DNA of 64,000 nt from Echinicola salinicaeni. Lineage in GTDB: Bacteria > Bacteroidota > Bacteroidia > Cytophagales > Cyclobacteriaceae. Shown one piece after another: positions 30,107 through 39,287 of this stretch; position 1 is the first letter of the stretch, and each line of letters starts with the position of its first letter. Position numbers and translations under genes: made by a program. Under the pieces are notes generated by a model. The model saw only the letters and a program-made list of their open reading frames with translations. It was not told the origin of the DNA and ran no database searches. The stretch spans positions 1 to 64,000 of the forward strand of contig NZ_JACODZ010000011.1 of the NCBI RefSeq assembly GCF_014280965.1. The letters are read 5' to 3'.

Positions 30107-31159
30107 TTAATGTTGCCAATCGTATTGGTCAAGGTTTTCCAAGCAAGCATTTAGTAATTCTATACTTGCAGCGATATCATCCTTGTTGGCCATTTCAATC
30201 ACTTGATGTAAATGCCTGGTCGGAATAGATATGGCGCCAGCTATAGCCCCCTGCTTACCCATCCTTTGCACACCAGCAGTATCAGTTCCTCCAGCAGTTA
30301 ATATTTCAGGCTGCCATTTAATCCTTTTCTCAGCCGCTGTTTTCTTCATAAAGTCTACCATTCTATAATCACAGATAGTCATAGCATCCATTACTTTTAT
30401 GGCTGTCCCTTTCCCCAACTCAGTGATTTTCTCATGGGCAGAGGCTCCTGGCACATCATAGGCAATGGTAGTATCCAAAGCTATCCCAAAATCTGGATCA
30501 ACACCATGCGCCGCGACATTCGCACCCCTTAACCCTACTTCTTCCTGAACCGTAAAAGTCGCATATACATCATAAGGAGGATTCTTGATGCTCTTTAGGG
30601 CTTCTAACAAAATGAAGACTGCTACCCTATTATCAATCGATTTACAGTTCACGCAATTCCCCATCTCCACTAATTCTCGATCTCTGGTAACTGGATCGCC
30701 GATAGTAATATACTGCTCCACTTCCTCCTTGCTCATCCCAAGATCAATAAAATAATCCGTAGTTTTAGGAAGTTTATTTCTCTCTTCAGGCGTCATTACA
30801 TGAATAGGCTTACTCCCCATCACACCAACCAAATCTTTCTTTCCATGAACGATCACACGCTGCGCTGTCAAGGTTTTCGGGTCAAAACCTCCCAAGGTAT
30901 GAAATCTTAAAAAGCCATTGTCATCGATATGAGTGACAATAAACCCAATTTCATCCATATGAGCAGCCACCATGACTTTTTTGTCTTCAGGATTATTGAC
31001 GCCTTTTTTTATGGCAATGACATTTCCCAAATTATCCACATTAACCTCATCGACCAGTGGAGTCACTTGTTCAATCACCAAATCCCTAATTCTTTTTTCA
31101 AAACCGGGTGCTCCGGCTATTTCACAAACTTGCTTTAAAAGTCCTGTATTTATACTCAT
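30107..31159 (-). CDS. M42-family metallo-aminopeptidase
   Basis: These cytosolic dinuclear-metal aminopeptidases (glutamyl or leucyl aminopeptidase, formerly endoglucanase-like) form large tetrahedral shells and finish peptide breakdown. The 350 residues contain the first metal motif AAHMDEIGF (His67, Asp69), the bridging-Asp region SIDNRVAVF, catalytic VQEEVGLRGA, the ligand segment DTT and the distal His in PTRHLHQ. Substrate preference cannot be read. It could process peptides imported by systems like the SusCD locus. Confidence 0.92.
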   Translation of the reverse strand: MSINTGLLKQVCEIAGAPGFEKRIRDLVIEQVTPLVDEVNVDNLGNVIAIKKGVNNPEDKKVMVAAHMDEIGFIVTHIDDNGFLRFHTLGGFDPKTLTAQRVIVHGKKDLVGVMGSKPIHVMTPEERNKLPKTTDYFIDLGMSKEEVEQYITIGDPVTRDRELVEMGNCVNCKSIDNRVAVFILLEALKSIKNPPYDVYATFTVQEEVGLRGANVAAHGVDPDFGIALDTTIAYDVPGASAHEKITELGKGTAIKVMDAMTICDYRMVDFMKKTAAEKRIKWQPEILTAGGTDTAGVQRMGKQGAIAGAISIPTRHLHQVIEMANKDDIAASIELLNACLENLDQYDWQH

Positions 31160-31205
31160 ATTATTATTGAAATTAAGATGAGAAACTTAAGTTTTATGGC
31201 CATAA

Positions 31206-31240
31206 AGCCAAAAAAGGCCATCAGTTAAAATGGCCTTTAT
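31206..31240 (-). terminator. Terminator of the PurF-like gene
   Basis: AAAGGCCAT (31213-31221) pairs with ATGGCCTTT (31230-31238). The minus strand continues into TT residues, 22 bp after the stop. Confidence 0.75.
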
Positions 31241-31260
31241 AAAATTCAGTTTAATATATT

Positions 31261-33144
31261 TTAATATGCTCTTACAGCTTTTCCTTCCATAAAATTAACA
31301 AAGGATTTATTTACCACTCGCATACCTCCTGCTGTAGGAAAATCACCTGTAAAGTACCAATCACCAAGATGTTCAGGGCAAGACTTGTTCAGGTTCTCTA
31401 CCGTCTGATAAATCACTTTAACTTCAGCTTTAATCTGATCTCCTGTAATAATATCTGCAATCTTATCTGATATTTCTTGTGGGGTGAATTGATTGTAAAC
31501 TTCTTTCACAAAATTCTCACCGGCATTTGGCTGCGCATTACATTTTTCATAAACCTCATCCAAAATATATTGCTGACCTGTCTCCTCCAACAATTTCAAA
31601 GCTGCTCTAAAAGCAATGAATTCCTTCATCTTGGACATATCTATACCATAACAATCAGGGAATCTAATTTGTGGGGCTGAAGAGACGACGATAATTCGCT
31701 TAGGATTTAATTTATCCAAAGTGGTCAAAATACTCTTTTCCAAAGTCGTACCGCGGACAATACTGTCATCCAAAACTACAATGGTATCCACCTCAGGTCT
31801 GATCACTTCGTAGGTGGTATCATAGACATTGGCCACCATCACATCCCTATCATTATCATTGGTAATAAATGTCCTTAATTTCACGTCCTTATTAACCAGC
31901 TTTTCAACTCTTGGTCGGAAATTAAGCAATTCTTCCACATCACCTAAATGTGGCTTACCATCTAACAATATCTCTCTTCTTTTAACACTCAGATAGTCCT
32001 CCAAACCTTCAATTAAGCCTAAGAAGGCTGTTTCTGCAGTATTTGGAATATAAGAAAAGACTGTATTCTTTAAATCGAAATCGATGGTTTTCAAAATTTG
32101 AGGGATAAGGGCCCTCCCTAACTGCTTACGTTCCCTGTAAATATCGGGGTCTGTACCTCTTGAAAAATAAATTCTTTCGAAACTACAAGATTTCTTTTCC
32201 AATGCTGGAATAATCTCATGTTCTCCGAATGATCCATCCTTGTTTACAATCAAAGCGTTGCCAGGTTGTATTTCCTTGATGGCATTATAATCAATATTGA
32301 AAGCTGACTTGATCGCTGGTTTTTCTGAAGCAATCACCACAATCTCATCATCGGCATAGTAATAGGCTGGCCTGATCCCTGAAGGGTCTCTTACCACGAA
32401 ACTTGCTCCATTTCCGATAATCCCCGCCATCGCATAACCGCCATCAAAATCCCTACAAGATCTTCTTAAGATACGGGCTACATCCAACTCTCTTTCAATT
32501 ACCTCGGTAATTTCATTATTGGAGTATTCTTCTTTATACTTGTTAAAGATCCTTTGATTTTCCTCATCGACAAAGTGGCCGATTTTCTCCATCACCGTGA
32601 CGGTATCTGTCTTTTCTTTAGGGTGCTGCCCCAATTCAACCAGCTTACCGAACAATTCCTCCACATTGGTCATATTAAAGTTCCCTGCCATGACCAAATT
32701 TCTACTTCTCCAATTATTCTGTCTTAGAAAAGGATGACAGGTTTCTATACTGTTCTCACCATGTGTACCGTACCTAAGATGACCTAGCCAGACCTCTCCG
32801 GAAAACGCCACATTGTCCTTTATCCACTGTTCATCTTTCAGCCCTTCTTCACCTCCAAGCTTCTTTGCTTTCTTATATTTCTTGGAAACTTTGGCAAAGA
32901 TGGAGTTAACTGCCTGCGGGTCAATAGACCGATACCTACTGATGTATCGGGTTCCTGGTTTGCTATTGATCTTGATATTCGCAATACCTGCACCATCTTG
33001 CCCCCTGTTGATCTGCTTTTGCATAAGGACATATAGTCGGTTTGCAGCATACAAGGGAGTTCCGTACTTATCAATATAATATTGAAGAGGTTTGCGGAGC
33101 CTGATCATGGCAATCCCGCATTCGTGTTTGATTTGATCGCTCAT
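31261..33144 (-). CDS. Amidophosphoribosyltransferase-like enzyme, long form
   Basis: PurF makes phosphoribosylamine from PRPP and glutamine. The 627-residue protein has a class II glutaminase domain with nucleophile Cys9 (HECGIAM), GHLRYGTHG (121-129), GNF (154-156) and Asp180. A phosphoribosyltransferase domain carries the PRPP site VVLDDSIVRGTT (456-467). It is over 100 residues longer than standard PurF (about 470-510), with insertions near 60-115 and 190-225 and a C-terminal tail. Cys9 implies removal of an eight-residue propeptide. Bacteroidota commonly carry such a long form beside a standard purF. Whether this one makes PRA or serves another pathway is uncertain, so I give no symbol. 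Confidence 0.85.
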   Translation of the reverse strand: MSDQIKHECGIAMIRLRKPLQYYIDKYGTPLYAANRLYVLMQKQINRGQDGAGIANIKINSKPGTRYISRYRSIDPQAVNSIFAKVSKKYKKAKKLGGEEGLKDEQWIKDNVAFSGEVWLGHLRYGTHGENSIETCHPFLRQNNWRSRNLVMAGNFNMTNVEELFGKLVELGQHPKEKTDTVTVMEKIGHFVDEENQRIFNKYKEEYSNNEITEVIERELDVARILRRSCRDFDGGYAMAGIIGNGASFVVRDPSGIRPAYYYADDEIVVIASEKPAIKSAFNIDYNAIKEIQPGNALIVNKDGSFGEHEIIPALEKKSCSFERIYFSRGTDPDIYRERKQLGRALIPQILKTIDFDLKNTVFSYIPNTAETAFLGLIEGLEDYLSVKRREILLDGKPHLGDVEELLNFRPRVEKLVNKDVKLRTFITNDNDRDVMVANVYDTTYEVIRPEVDTIVVLDDSIVRGTTLEKSILTTLDKLNPKRIIVVSSAPQIRFPDCYGIDMSKMKEFIAFRAALKLLEETGQQYILDEVYEKCNAQPNAGENFVKEVYNQFTPQEISDKIADIITGDQIKAEVKVIYQTVENLNKSCPEHLGDWYFTGDFPTAGGMRVVNKSFVNFMEGKAVRAY

Positions 33145-33173
33145 CGAGTATTAGCAAGTAATATTTTAAGAAG

Positions 33174-33181
33174 CAAAGTTA
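33174..33181 (-). promoter_or_regulatory. -7 element of the PurF-like gene promoter
   Basis: TAACTTTG on the minus strand fits TAnnTTTG, 29 bp before the ATG. No -33 TTG is well placed. Confidence 0.4.
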
Positions 33182-33422
33182 CATCTTTTTTATAACTTCC
33201 CCCACATTAACATGGGCTTTGATAACCTTATTTTGAAAAGAAAAATTCATTTTTTCAAAATATTAATTAGTAATAAAAAATTCAGGTAAACAAAATTTTG
33301 AAACATAGCAAAACAACCACTGCTTTATTTCCCCAAGCTTAACTAAACCTCGTTATAATTATTTAAAAAACCTCCATTATAAAACCCAGGAATTCATCAT
33401 CAAAATCTACTTCAAAAAACAA

Positions 33423-34229
33423 TCATTCCCAAAGCGGATATTTTTCCAAATTTACTTCCTTTCCAAAAAAAAGTTTGGTAGTGTTTTCAAACGAAGGAGT
33501 GTAGTCTGAAACCAAAAATCGATCCTTAAGTTTTTCTCCTTTATTCAATAGTCCAAGTGCTTCTAAAGAAGCATAAGTCGCTTTTGCAACCATTTCTGAA
33601 CTATCAATCACCTCCACTTTACCATTATAAATACTTTCTATTTGGGATTTAATCAAAGGATAGTGTGTACATCCTAAAATCAGCGCATCCACATCTTTCA
33701 ACTCAACCTCCTCCAAATAATTCTGTACGATCACCTGACTAATTTGATTATTATGAAAACCCTCCTCTATCATCGGCGCCAATAATGGAGTTGCCAAAGC
33801 CGAAAATTGAACACCTTTATTGAGTGCCTCTATCTTTTGTCTATATACTCCAGAATTCACCGTCTGTTTCGTACCTATCAAGCCCACTTTCTGCCCTCCA
33901 TAATATTCAGACACATATTCTACTACTGGTTCAATTACATCAAAGACCTTTGCCCTGGAAGCCACATAAGCTTTTACCAATTCAAATGCTGCCGTGGATG
34001 CTGAATTACATGCTATAAGGATTGCTTTACACCTTGCCTTCAACAACACATCTGCTATCTTCACAGCATAGGCCTGGATAGAAGCAGTGCTTTTATCTCC
34101 ATAAGGCAAATGAGCGGTATCTCCAAAATAAATCAATTGTTCATTGGGCATCAGGTCCTTCACTGCCCTGGCTACTGTTAAGCCACCAATACCACTATCA
34201 AAAATCCCTATTGGAGAGGATGATTCCAT
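33423..34229 (-). CDS. murI: Glutamate racemase
   Basis: It makes D-glutamate for peptidoglycan. The 268 residues have the catalytic pair Cys74 (IACNSAST) and Cys187 (LGCTHYPL), acid/base residues Asp11 and Ser12 (FDSGIGGL) and YFGDTAHLPYGDKS. All active-site residues are intact. TATATTTG at 34261-34254 (minus) could be its -7 element. Confidence 0.97.
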   Translation of the reverse strand: MESSSPIGIFDSGIGGLTVARAVKDLMPNEQLIYFGDTAHLPYGDKSTASIQAYAVKIADVLLKARCKAILIACNSASTAAFELVKAYVASRAKVFDVIEPVVEYVSEYYGGQKVGLIGTKQTVNSGVYRQKIEALNKGVQFSALATPLLAPMIEEGFHNNQISQVIVQNYLEEVELKDVDALILGCTHYPLIKSQIESIYNGKVEVIDSSEMVAKATYASLEALGLLNKGEKLKDRFLVSDYTPSFENTTKLFFGKEVNLEKYPLWE

Positions 34230-34253
34230 ACTTTATCGATCAAGTTTAATTGC

Positions 34254-34261
34254 CAAATATA
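34254..34261 (-). promoter_or_regulatory. Possible -7 element of murI
   Basis: TATATTTG on the minus strand matches TAnnTTTG, 25 bp before the ATG. The -33 region is occupied by the hairpin at 34283-34308 and has no TTG. Confidence 0.45.
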
Positions 34262-34275
34262 GCCATTCACTACAA

Positions 34276-34308
34276 AAAATAAGCCCTCAGGTGCACGTAC
34301 CTGAGGGC
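34276..34308 (-). terminator. Strong hairpin upstream of murI, terminator-like on the minus strand
   Basis: GCCCTCAGGT (34283-34292) pairs perfectly with ACCTGAGGGC (34299-34308), loop GCACGT, and on the minus strand is followed by TTATTTTTT. No annotated minus-strand gene feeds it. It could end an unannotated transcript or act as a leader attenuator of murI. Confidence 0.6.
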
Positions 34309-34615
34309 AATTTGCAAGCAAAGAGTTAATTAATTTATTATTTATCTCAAATATAATTATTTAGGATCATTGTAAAAAAATTATCCATAACCTTTTACGC
34401 AGTCCATAGAACAGCTGAACCAAAGCCGTTATCTACAAACTGTGGGAAAAATTCCACACCACTTCTCCCCGAAGATGTTATACAATTACAAATAAGTTAC
34501 TTTTACACCATTTTTTGCCATTGGTCTGATATTAGCCTTCCAAAACCTGTCATAAACATCTCTTTTATCAGAATTAAATATGCTTGACCAAAACAAACCC
34601 TAACGATTACCTGAA
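34309..34615. other. Intergenic region with DnaA-box-like sites
   Basis: No gene is visible. An AT-rich stretch (about 34325-34385) is followed by TTATCCATA (34381-34389) and TTATCTACA (34429-34437), each one mismatch from the DnaA box TTATCCACA. An imperfect inverted repeat TGTGGGAA/TTCCACA lies at 34441-34458. No dnaA or other origin-linked gene is present, so an origin role is only a possibility. Confidence 0.35.
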
Positions 34616-34945
34616 ATGAAAACTTTAACACTACTCATAATTCCATTATTCCTATTTATAGGATGTACTAAGCCTTCAAAACTCCATCCATCAAATGACA
34701 GTATTTCAATTGCAACTTCATCTGCAGATTTGACACTAATATTGGAGCCAATTGAAACACATGAAATCCCAGTATTATTAGCAAAAAATATAGAAGCTGA
34801 TTTAATCTTTTCAAACTTAAAATTGGTGGAAGCAAACATGCTTAAACTAAGCAGTAAAGTTTACTATGATTTAAAATTCGTTGACGAGGAGCAATTTGCC
34901 ATAACCGCCACTTTTGACGAAAAAGGAAACATCATAAGCAATTAA
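34616..34945 (+). CDS. Small lipoprotein of unknown function
   Basis: This 109-residue protein has a lipoprotein signal ending LFIGC (Cys17). The mature 92 residues look beta-rich, with a DLKFVDEEQFAITATFDEKGNI end. I do not recognise a family. No promoter match is clear, and the flanking gaps are both more than 300 bp. Confidence 0.7.
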   Translation: MKTLTLLIIPLFLFIGCTKPSKLHPSNDSISIATSSADLTLILEPIETHEIPVLLAKNIEADLIFSNLKLVEANMLKLSSKVYYDLKFVDEEQFAITATFDEKGNIISN

Positions 34946-35109
34946 CAAACAAACGCTTACAGGAAACTCACTGTAAAAAACCCAAGAAAAACAGAATACA
35001 AAACACGATTTACTCACTTCAAAACACATTTTAAACCATTGGTAATAAAACAGTTAAGAAACCCATAAAAATCTTCCATTTTTATTAATAATAGCAAATA
35101 TTTTATAGT

Positions 35110-35117
35110 TACTTTTG
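35110..35117 (+). promoter_or_regulatory. Possible -7 element upstream of the response regulator
   Basis: TACTTTTG fits TAnnTTTG. It would give a leader of about 150 nt. No TTG lies 19-20 bp upstream. Confidence 0.4.
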
Positions 35118-35231
35118 CAAGAACCCCAAAACACAACACTCTAACTATCAAGTAGTAACACCCATCTCTTCCTTTTAAAAACAGGGGCAGAAAATTAATT
35201 ATTAACAAATAATCGTTGAGTCCAAGCTTTA

Positions 35232-35247
35232 TGGCATAGTTTCGGCT
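35232..35247 (+). promoter_or_regulatory. Possible sigma-54 promoter of the response regulator
   Basis: The element TGGCATAGTTTCGGCT has GG and GC separated by 10 bp, as in the sigma-54 consensus TGGCAC-N5-TTGC, with mismatches in the -12 half. The start would lie near 35257, about 20 nt before the ATG. Confidence 0.4.
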
Positions 35248-35277
35248 TGTACCTGATTACTGATATAAAAGAAACCT

Positions 35278-36663
35278 ATGGCTAAAGAAAAAATACTTCT
35301 CATTGAAGATGATTTAACCTATTCAAAAATCATAAAAAACTTCTTAGAGAAGCACCAGTTTACGGTTCATACCACCACTAGGATAAAAGACGCTTCCTCT
35401 GACATGGAAAAGGAAAATTATGACCTAGTGATCACTGATTACAGACTTCCAGATGGTACCGGAATGGAAGTTTTAGAGAATATCATTCATTCAGAAAAGG
35501 ATACAAAGGTTATACTGATTACCAATTATTCTGATATCCGCACAGCAGTAAAGTCCATGAAACTGGGTGCATTTGAGTATATCACAAAACCAGTTAATCC
35601 CGACGAGTTACTTTCAACCGTTCAGGAAGCGCTTAAGGCCGCCCCAAAGAAACCAACTATCGAAGAAAGTCCCGCACCTACCCCTACAACTTCCAAAGGC
35701 ACAACACAAAAGCAAACTGTTAGCACTCAATATGTGGTTGGAAAAAGCCCAGAATCCCAGCAGTTAGAACAATATATTTCTCTCGTCGCCCCCACAGAGA
35801 TGAGTGTAATGGTATTGGGAGAAAGTGGTACAGGTAAGGAATTTATTTCAAAGAGAATACACGAAAAATCATCAAGAAAAAATGGCCCATTTGTCGCTAT
35901 CGATTGTGGATCACTTTCTAAAGAGCTCGCTGGGAGTGAACTCTTTGGCCATGTAAAAGGATCATTTACAGGGGCTTTGGACAATAAAACAGGCCACTTC
36001 GAAACTGCCAATGGAGGCACCATATTCCTAGATGAAATCGGAAATCTAAGTTATGAAGTTCAGATAAAACTGCTTAGAGCTATCCAAGAGAGGAAAATCA
36101 AAAAAATCGGTAGCACCAAGGACATCCCAATAGATGTGAGGATAATCGTTGCAACCAATGAAGACCTTTCCCAAGCTTCAAAAACTGGAGAATTCAGAGA
36201 AGATCTATACCACAGGCTTAATGAGTTCAGCCTAAAGTCAACTCCATTGAGAGAGAGAACTGAGGATTTATTCCATTATGCGGATATCTTTCTTGAAGAA
36301 GCCAATGAGGACTTGAACAGAAATATAGAAGGCTTCTCACCTGAAGTCATCACAATATTCCAAAACTACAGCTGGCCAGGAAACCTACGAGAGCTCAAAA
36401 ACATAATTAAAAGGGCTGTATTATTAACACCAGAAGGCACAATTCAGAAAGAAGCATTACCAGTTGATTTATTGGTCCCTGAAAGTTCTAGTAGCCATAC
36501 CAGTGAAACAAAAGACCTAAAGTCTTCATTTGAAACTCAAGAGAAAGCGATGATCATCAAGACCCTTAGCGAGGTCAAATACAACAAATCAAGAGCCGCT
36601 AAGATCCTGAACATTGATAGAAAAACACTTTATAATAAAATAGAGAAATACGGGATTGATTAA
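35278..36663 (+). CDS. Sigma-54-dependent response regulator (NtrC/AtoC family)
   Basis: When phosphorylated it drives open-complex formation by sigma-54 RNA polymerase. The 461 residues have a receiver domain (1-120, phospho-acceptor Asp54 in VITDYRLPDG, Lys104), a Pro/Thr-rich linker (125-150), an AAA+ domain (about 150-390) with Walker A GESGTGKE (181-188), the sigma-54 contact loop GSFTGA (228-233, family GAFTGA) and Walker B GGTIFLDE (246-253). A Fis-type helix-turn-helix sits at the end (438-461). It is convergent, 15 bp apart, with a hybrid kinase that is the obvious partner candidate. Confidence 0.95.
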   Translation: MAKEKILLIEDDLTYSKIIKNFLEKHQFTVHTTTRIKDASSDMEKENYDLVITDYRLPDGTGMEVLENIIHSEKDTKVILITNYSDIRTAVKSMKLGAFEYITKPVNPDELLSTVQEALKAAPKKPTIEESPAPTPTTSKGTTQKQTVSTQYVVGKSPESQQLEQYISLVAPTEMSVMVLGESGTGKEFISKRIHEKSSRKNGPFVAIDCGSLSKELAGSELFGHVKGSFTGALDNKTGHFETANGGTIFLDEIGNLSYEVQIKLLRAIQERKIKKIGSTKDIPIDVRIIVATNEDLSQASKTGEFREDLYHRLNEFSLKSTPLRERTEDLFHYADIFLEEANEDLNRNIEGFSPEVITIFQNYSWPGNLRELKNIIKRAVLLTPEGTIQKEALPVDLLVPESSSSHTSETKDLKSSFETQEKAMIIKTLSEVKYNKSRAAKILNIDRKTLYNKIEKYGID

Positions 36664-36678
36664 ACCCTTATCGAACTA

Positions 36679-39231
36679 TTAATCAATTTTACTCATAAGT
36701 TGATATTCTTTAAGTATCCTATCTATGACTTGAAGCGTATCAACTTTTATTTTTTCAATCATTTCAGAGGCTTTTGAATGGTCTCCCTCTTTAAGATCAT
36801 GTTCTAATCCCCTGGCTAAAGTGGCCGTTTTAATTTTCAACTGCCCTAATCGGCTTCCCAACTTATGGGCTATTTCCAACACTTCCGACCAGTCATTAAC
36901 CTCACTAAATTTGTCGAGATCCACCAGATCATTACTGGTACTTATACAAAAATCAGTCAAGACCTCCTTCAACATTTCCTCATCATCCATACAAAACTTT
37001 CTAAGGTCTGAAGTATCATAACTTGACATTCCTGAAATACTTAAATCGGACGAGGGTTTGTTCAAAACCTTCGCTTTTGGTATTATCTCTAGGTTTAGGA
37101 TCTCTCCTATCTTATTCAACAGATCCTCCTCTTTAAAAGGCTTCAATACAATGGCATCAAAGCCTACATTTGAGATTTCATCCTTCTCTTTTGCAAACAC
37201 ATTGGCGGTCATTGCTATGGCAGGGATATCTTGATACTTTTTATTTTCCCTAAGTAACCTTAAAACATCGTATCCACTAACTTCTGGCATTTGAATATCG
37301 ATCAAAAAGATATCATAATCCTCATCAATGACACCATCCCTAATCTTTGTCCCTCCCTGCATAGCCTTAACAGTCGCTCCGTTGCTTTCCAATAACAATT
37401 TTGCAAATTTAAGCCCTACAGAATCATCATCCACAAGTAAAATATTAAGCTGACTAATATCAAAGGAAGTCTCATTATCAGCCGCTTTTTTCATTTCTGC
37501 TTCCACCAATTTAGACGGAATTCTCAATTGAATTGAAGTACCTTCTCCCACTTCACTCTTAAGTTCCATTTCGCCTTTTTGTAGCTCCAGCATTCGTTTC
37601 ACTATCGTCAAACCTAACCCTGTACCTCCATATCTTCGGTTAATAGAACCATCTCCTTGATTGAACTCCTTAAAGATATTCTCTTTGAACTCCTCTGTCA
37701 TTCCAATCCCGGTATCTTCAACTTTCATGGACAGAAAGCCTTTCTTTTCGAAGTCTATACTTACTTCCACCTTGCCATGCTCGGTAAACTTGAGGGCATT
37801 ACTGATCAAATTATTCAAAATCTGACTGACTCTCAATTCATCCCCTACGATCCATTTATCCTTTGGCAAATTCACATTCCAGTTAAAATCAATTTGTTTT
37901 TCATTCGCCTTCAACTCAAAACTGTTTTTAATAGAATTGAAAAGTTTATGAGGATCAAATGGTGATTTTTCTATGGAAATCTTACCGGCTTCCAACTTGG
38001 AAAGGTCCAAGATATCATTTACTATACCCGACAAGGTTTCTGCAGCAAAGCCTACCATATTCACATAATCTTTCTGATCAGGGCTCATTGCCGTCTTTTT
38101 AATGGCTGCATTATAACCTTGGATGGCATGAAGTGGGTTTCTGATTTCATGGCTCATATTTGCCAAAAAATTCTGTTTGGCCTTTGCCAATTTATCGGAC
38201 CTTTCCTTAGCCACCTCTAAATCTTCCCGATAGCTTTCATCTTTCCTAATCTCTGTAAGGATACTGTATATAAATGCTGAAGTCCCTAAAACTCCTACTA
38301 ATATTAATACCCCCAAAAGAATAGAAACATCAAAAGCCAATTCATACAAAGAATCATTTTTCTGCTGGCTTTCTTTAATGGCATCCTCCTGAAGATTGGA
38401 TATAAGTGACTGTATTTCTTCGATCAGTTCTTTGTTTTTCAAGGTGAGCTCCCCTTCCAAATTGGCCAGGCTCGACCTTAAATGCTGCTCCTGATAGTTG
38501 ATATCTAATAAAAACTGTTTAACGGCATATAAAATAGAATCGGAAGTATTATTTCCTTCATAATCCACAGAATCATCATCTCCTGCCTGTGGCCTAAATT
38601 GCTGAAACATGCTTCGAAGGTTCTCCATTTCCTCCGAGGACATCAGGCTTCCATTTCCAGAATCAGCAGCACTTTTTTTACTATTGTTTAAATCAAATTC
38701 TACAGGCTTGGTCCGTCTGATTTTATGGTCAAACCTAATACGCCCCAAGCTTTGTAACCTATTGATCTCTTCTTGTCGCTTTATTTTTGTTTCTAAGCTT
38801 CTTAGGGCTTGCTGGCTAAAATTCCTATTAATCAGGTTTTTCTTTACATCTTTTAAACCATTATATACCACCACCAATTCATTGATATTAAAATTGATCT
38901 TTTTAAGGTGATTCAATTCTGCACTGTCATTGGCACTTTTCTCTAGGTATTCCAACCTTCCTTCTATAAGATCCAGGTAAGTTTCGGTCACCGTGGAATC
39001 ACCCTGCGCCTTAAAATCACCCTTCACCTTATCGAGTTGGTAGACATCTGCCAATAAGGCATTCAGCTGCTGCACCCTGTCATTAGGCTCTGACAGGTTT
39101 TGGGCTGTATTCAATAATTTATCAATACTAAAATAGGTAATAGCACAAACGCTTAATACCAAAAAAATGGTCAACAAAAAGCCTAATACTACTTTTCTTC
39201 TGGCTTTATGGGTAGTTTCTTTCCTCTTCAC
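36679..39231 (-). CDS. Hybrid sensor histidine kinase with receiver and HPt domains
   Basis: This 850-residue inner-membrane kinase has TM helices at about 14-36 and 300-323 enclosing a periplasmic, coiled-coil-rich sensor of about 260 residues. HisKA follows with phospho-His361 (NMSHEIRNPLHAI), then HATPase_c with the N box (NLISNALKFT) and G boxes (DTGIG, GGTGLGL). A receiver domain has Asp645 (LIDIQMPE), and a C-terminal HPt domain has His789 (AHKLGSRLG). The HPt gives a complete His-Asp-His relay that could pass phosphate to the convergent sigma-54 regulator. The ligand is unknown. Confidence 0.93.
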   Translation of the reverse strand: MKRKETTHKARRKVVLGFLLTIFLVLSVCAITYFSIDKLLNTAQNLSEPNDRVQQLNALLADVYQLDKVKGDFKAQGDSTVTETYLDLIEGRLEYLEKSANDSAELNHLKKINFNINELVVVYNGLKDVKKNLINRNFSQQALRSLETKIKRQEEINRLQSLGRIRFDHKIRRTKPVEFDLNNSKKSAADSGNGSLMSSEEMENLRSMFQQFRPQAGDDDSVDYEGNNTSDSILYAVKQFLLDINYQEQHLRSSLANLEGELTLKNKELIEEIQSLISNLQEDAIKESQQKNDSLYELAFDVSILLGVLILVGVLGTSAFIYSILTEIRKDESYREDLEVAKERSDKLAKAKQNFLANMSHEIRNPLHAIQGYNAAIKKTAMSPDQKDYVNMVGFAAETLSGIVNDILDLSKLEAGKISIEKSPFDPHKLFNSIKNSFELKANEKQIDFNWNVNLPKDKWIVGDELRVSQILNNLISNALKFTEHGKVEVSIDFEKKGFLSMKVEDTGIGMTEEFKENIFKEFNQGDGSINRRYGGTGLGLTIVKRMLELQKGEMELKSEVGEGTSIQLRIPSKLVEAEMKKAADNETSFDISQLNILLVDDDSVGLKFAKLLLESNGATVKAMQGGTKIRDGVIDEDYDIFLIDIQMPEVSGYDVLRLLRENKKYQDIPAIAMTANVFAKEKDEISNVGFDAIVLKPFKEEDLLNKIGEILNLEIIPKAKVLNKPSSDLSISGMSSYDTSDLRKFCMDDEEMLKEVLTDFCISTSNDLVDLDKFSEVNDWSEVLEIAHKLGSRLGQLKIKTATLARGLEHDLKEGDHSKASEMIEKIKVDTLQVIDRILKEYQLMSKID

Positions 39232-39287
39232 AATTCTCTGATTTTCAACAAATTTCGCAACAAATCTGACACTACCAAAATCGTGCC

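Larger units (their letters stand above)
34946..35277. other. Intergenic region upstream of the sigma-54 response regulator
   Basis: No gene is supported. It contains two candidate promoters for the regulator: TACTTTTG at 35110-35117 and a sigma-54-like element at 35232-35247. Confidence 0.5.
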
